From positions 1 to 7,672 of the forward strand of contig CATYJU010000070.1 in the NCBI GenBank assembly GCA_958407995.1: DNA of 7,672 bases, given 5' to 3'. Within the stretch, counting starts at the first letter, position 1. Each line of letters begins with the position of its first letter. This document shows positions 5,878-7,672 of this stretch, one piece after another. Source of the DNA: an uncultured Collinsella sp. (GTDB lineage: Bacteria > Actinomycetota > Coriobacteriia > Coriobacteriales > Coriobacteriaceae). The position numbers and the translations under genes are program-made. The notes under the pieces are model-generated. The model searched no databases and had not been told where the DNA came from. It saw nothing but the letters and a program-made list of their open reading frames with translations.

Positions 5878-7389
5878 ATGGCTACGTTCTTTCCCGGTGA
5901 GTCCCACACGTTTTCGGAGTATCTGCTGGTCCCTGGTTACTCGTCCTCGCAGTGCATCCCCAACAACGTCTCTCTTAAGACGCCGCTGACCCGCTTTAAG
6001 CGCGGTGAGAAGCCGGCAATCACCCTGAACATCCCCATGGTTTCCGCTATCATGCAGTCCGTCTCGGGCGTCGACATGGGTGTCGCGCTCGCTACCGAGG
6101 GTGGCCTGTCCTTCATTTACGGTTCCCAGAGCGCCGAGTCCGAGGCCGCTATGGTCAAGGCCGTCAAGGATCACAAGGCCGGCTTCGTTCAGTCCGATTC
6201 CACCCTGACCCCCGACATGACCATGGAGCAGGTCATCGAGCTCAAGGAGAAGACCGGTCACTCCACTATGCCGGTCACCGACGACGGCACTCCCAAGGGT
6301 AAGCTCCTGGGCATCGTCACCAGCCGTGACTATCGTCCCAGTCGCGATGACCACCAGACGAAGGTCTCCGAGTTCATGACCCCGCGCGAGCAGCTCATCG
6401 TGGGCGACAAGAACATCAGCCTTAAGGTTGCCAACGACGTCATCTGGGACAACAAGCTCAACGCTCTGCCCATCGTCGACGACAACGATCACCTCATGGG
6501 CATTGTCTTCCGTAAGGACTACGACAGCCACAAGACCAACCCCAACGAGCTGCTCGATAACGACAAGCGCTACATGGTCGGCGCCGGTATCAACACCCGC
6601 GACTATGCCGAGCGCGTGCCGCTGCTCATCGAGGCCGGCGCCGACGTTCTGTGCATCGACTCTTCCGAGGGCTTCAGCGAGTGGCAGAAGCGCACCATCG
6701 AGTGGATCCGCGCCAACTACGGCGAGGACGTCAAGGTCGGCGCCGGTAACGTCGTCGACGCCGAGGGCTTCCGCTTCCTGGCAGACTGCGGTGCCGACTT
6801 CATCAAGGTCGGTATCGGCGGCGGCTCCATCTGCATTACCCGCGAGACCAAGGGCATCGGTCGTGGCCAGGCCACCGCGCTGATCGACGTCTGCCGCGCC
6901 CGCGACGAGTACTACGAGGAGACCGGCGTCTACGTGCCCGTGTGCTCCGACGGCGGCATCGTCTACGACTACCACATGACGCTCGCCCTTGCCATGGGCG
7001 CCGACTTTATGATGCTGGGCCGCTACTTCGCTCGCTTTGACGAGAGCCCTACCGAGCGCGTCAACGTGAACGGCCAGTACATGAAGGAGTACTGGGGCGA
7101 GGGTTCTGCGCGTGCCCGCAACTGGCAGCGCTACGACCTGGGCGGCGCCGCGAAGCTCAGCTTCGTCGAGGGCGTCGACTCCTACGTTCCCTACGCCGGT
7201 TCCCTCAAGGACGGCGTGGGCGGCACGCTCTACAAGGTCAAGTCCACGATGTGCAACTGCGGCGCCCTCTCGATCCCCGAGCTCCAGGAAAAGGCACGCC
7301 TAACGCTGGTCAGCTCCACCTCCATCGTCGAAGGCGGCGCCCACGACGTAGTCGTCAAGGACTCCCAGCAAAGCGTCAGCTACCGCTAA
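5878..7389 (+). CDS. guaB: IMP dehydrogenase, Tritrichomonas-like type
   Basis: A 503-aa IMP dehydrogenase, oxidising IMP to XMP with NAD+ as the first committed step to GMP. The TIM barrel (about 1-105 and 225-503) is interrupted by a Bateman module of two CBS domains (about 108-215). Active-site features are complete: D261 in CIDSSEGFSEWQ, loop GIGGGSICITRE with catalytic C319, D358 in CSDGG, R382 in MLGRYFARF, and the mobile-flap dyad R418-Y419 in NWQRYDLGG. The C-terminal part (KEYWGEGSARARNW, STMCNCGAL, IVEGGAHDV) closely matches, from memory, the IMPDH of the protist T. foetus, also 503 aa with the same residue numbers. K310 and E431, linked in that enzyme to weak mycophenolic acid binding, are also present. 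The start ATG has AGGAG at 5869-5873. Codon bias toward C-ending codons suggests strong expression. It is transcribed alone. Confidence 0.96.
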   Translation: MATFFPGESHTFSEYLLVPGYSSSQCIPNNVSLKTPLTRFKRGEKPAITLNIPMVSAIMQSVSGVDMGVALATEGGLSFIYGSQSAESEAAMVKAVKDHKAGFVQSDSTLTPDMTMEQVIELKEKTGHSTMPVTDDGTPKGKLLGIVTSRDYRPSRDDHQTKVSEFMTPREQLIVGDKNISLKVANDVIWDNKLNALPIVDDNDHLMGIVFRKDYDSHKTNPNELLDNDKRYMVGAGINTRDYAERVPLLIEAGADVLCIDSSEGFSEWQKRTIEWIRANYGEDVKVGAGNVVDAEGFRFLADCGADFIKVGIGGGSICITRETKGIGRGQATALIDVCRARDEYYEETGVYVPVCSDGGIVYDYHMTLALAMGADFMMLGRYFARFDESPTERVNVNGQYMKEYWGEGSARARNWQRYDLGGAAKLSFVEGVDSYVPYAGSLKDGVGGTLYKVKSTMCNCGALSIPELQEKARLTLVSSTSIVEGGAHDVVVKDSQQSVSYR

Positions 7390-7394
7390 GCGGC

Positions 7395-7487
7395 TTTCCC
7401 AGGCACCGCACCTTGCCGTTCAAACCGTCGCTCGCGTACCAAAGTACGCGTCGCTCCTCTTTCACGGCAATCTGCGGCACTTGGAAA
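7395..7487. repeat. 93-nt nested imperfect palindrome downstream of guaB (REP/MITE-like)
   Basis: Successive arms pair symmetrically: TTTCC (7395-7399) with GGAAA (7483-7487), AGG (7401-7403) with CTT (7480-7482, one wobble), CCGCA (7406-7410) with TGCGG (7473-7477), TTGCCGT (7413-7419) with ACGGCAA (7464-7470), and CGCGTAC (7433-7439) with GTACGCG (7444-7450) around a CAAA loop. Internal loops are matched in size (2x2, 2x2, 13x13). The GTCGCT hexamer occurs on both sides of the apical stem (7427-7432, 7450-7455). No T-tract follows, so it is not a standard terminator. The form suggests an interspersed palindromic element or a structured RNA. Copy number cannot be judged from one window. Confidence 0.65.
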
Positions 7488-7509
7488 ACCCGACCATGCT
7501 TGGGCGGGT
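7488..7509. repeat. Hairpin adjoining the large palindrome
   Basis: ACCCG (7488-7492) pairs with CGGGT (7505-7509), and CCA (7494-7496) with TGG (7501-7503). A single A-G mismatch separates the two helices and the loop is TGCT. It begins immediately where the large palindrome ends and may be part of the same element. Confidence 0.5.
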
Positions 7510-7518
7510 AACAATTAT

Positions 7519-7535
7519 TGGTTGATTCACAACCA
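7519..7535. repeat. Short perfect inverted repeat
   Basis: TGGTTG (7519-7524) and CAACCA (7530-7535) form a perfect 6-bp stem with a 5-nt loop in an AT-richer stretch between the palindromic element and the terminator-like stem. Its function is unknown; it could be chance. Confidence 0.35.
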
Positions 7536-7548
7536 CGTTATTTAGATA

Positions 7549-7593
7549 AAGCGAGATGCCTGTAAGTTGCAGGCATCTCGCTTGTCGTATTTG
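7549..7593. terminator. 14-bp hairpin, probable terminator after guaB, possibly bidirectional
   Basis: AAGCGAGATGCCTG (7549-7562) pairs perfectly with CAGGCATCTCGCTT (7570-7583) around a 7-nt loop. On the + strand the stem is followed by the U-rich but interrupted GTCGTATTTG. On the minus strand it ends in CTTTATCTAAAT. Either direction could terminate. It lies 160 bases after the guaB stop and is the best terminator candidate for that gene. Confidence 0.75.
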
Positions 7594-7600
7594 CTATCAT
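7592..7600 (+). promoter_or_regulatory. Possible extended -10 promoter facing out of the window
   Basis: TGCTATCAT fits the extended -10 form TGnTANNNT and lies just after the terminator-like stem. It would drive transcription of whatever starts beyond position 7672. No -35 is evident. The remaining bases to 7672 contain no ORF with a credible start and ribosome-binding site. Confidence 0.35.
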
Positions 7601-7672
7601 CAGTCAAGTTAACCTTAGGGTCGGTCGGCTTAGCTTTGTTCGCTACAAGTTCCGCACGCAAAGAAGAGCACT

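Noticed and set aside
5779..6975. Long minus-strand open frame (398 codons) opposite guaB
   Set aside because: It has a low-complexity Gly/Val/Asp/Leu composition caused by C-ending codons of guaB on the other strand. No domain and no ribosome-binding site.
7251..7511. Small + strand frame running from the guaB 3' end through the palindrome
   Set aside because: It starts inside guaB without a ribosome-binding site, and its second half is simply the palindrome read as codons.
7584..7672. tRNA or start of a protein gene at the window end
   Set aside because: There is no cloverleaf or T-loop consensus, and no start codon with a ribosome-binding site. Only a possible -10 is visible.

Overview
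The window reads as ordinary chromosomal DNA of a high-GC anaerobic actinobacterium. Codon choice, a LacI/PTS/GH32 sucrose locus and protein wording typical of Coriobacteriia make a Collinsella-like gut bacterium my best guess. This is inference from memory, not a database match. I see no tRNA, rRNA, CRISPR array, transposase or phage gene.

Positions 1-4330 hold a sucrose-use locus, all on the + strand. It runs: a LacI-family regulator (scrR-like), a regulatory interval with two LacI-type operators and an upstream 12-bp direct repeat at 21-bp spacing, a PTS EIIBC permease (scrA), a short hairpin gap, and a GH32 sucrose-6-phosphate hydrolase (scrB). A textbook intrinsic terminator closes it. 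ScrA would import and phosphorylate sucrose using an EIIA encoded elsewhere. ScrB would cut sucrose-6-phosphate to glucose-6-phosphate and fructose. No fructokinase gene is visible here.

Positions 4346-5350 encode a short, divergent member of the Cys/Met-metabolism PLP fold (cystathionine gamma-synthase-like). It lacks the usual N-terminal part and apparently the catalytic lysine. Converging on it, and overlapping its 3' end by 11 bp, is a small minus-strand gene for a stand-alone ModE-type winged-helix DNA-binding domain.

The intergenic region 5685-5877 carries back-to-back, overlapping promoter candidates for the ModE-like gene and for guaB, plus nested inverted repeats in the guaB leader. 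The 503-aa IMP dehydrogenase (5878-7389) catalyses the first committed step of GMP synthesis. Its residue numbering and active-site sequence match, from memory, the unusual IMPDH of the protist Tritrichomonas foetus.

The last 283 bases have no gene. They contain a 93-nt nested imperfect palindrome that looks like a REP/MITE-type repeat, two smaller hairpins, a perfect 14-bp terminator-like stem, and a possible promoter for something beyond the window. The strongest leads are the lysine-less PLP-fold protein, the protist-like IMPDH, and the palindromic element.
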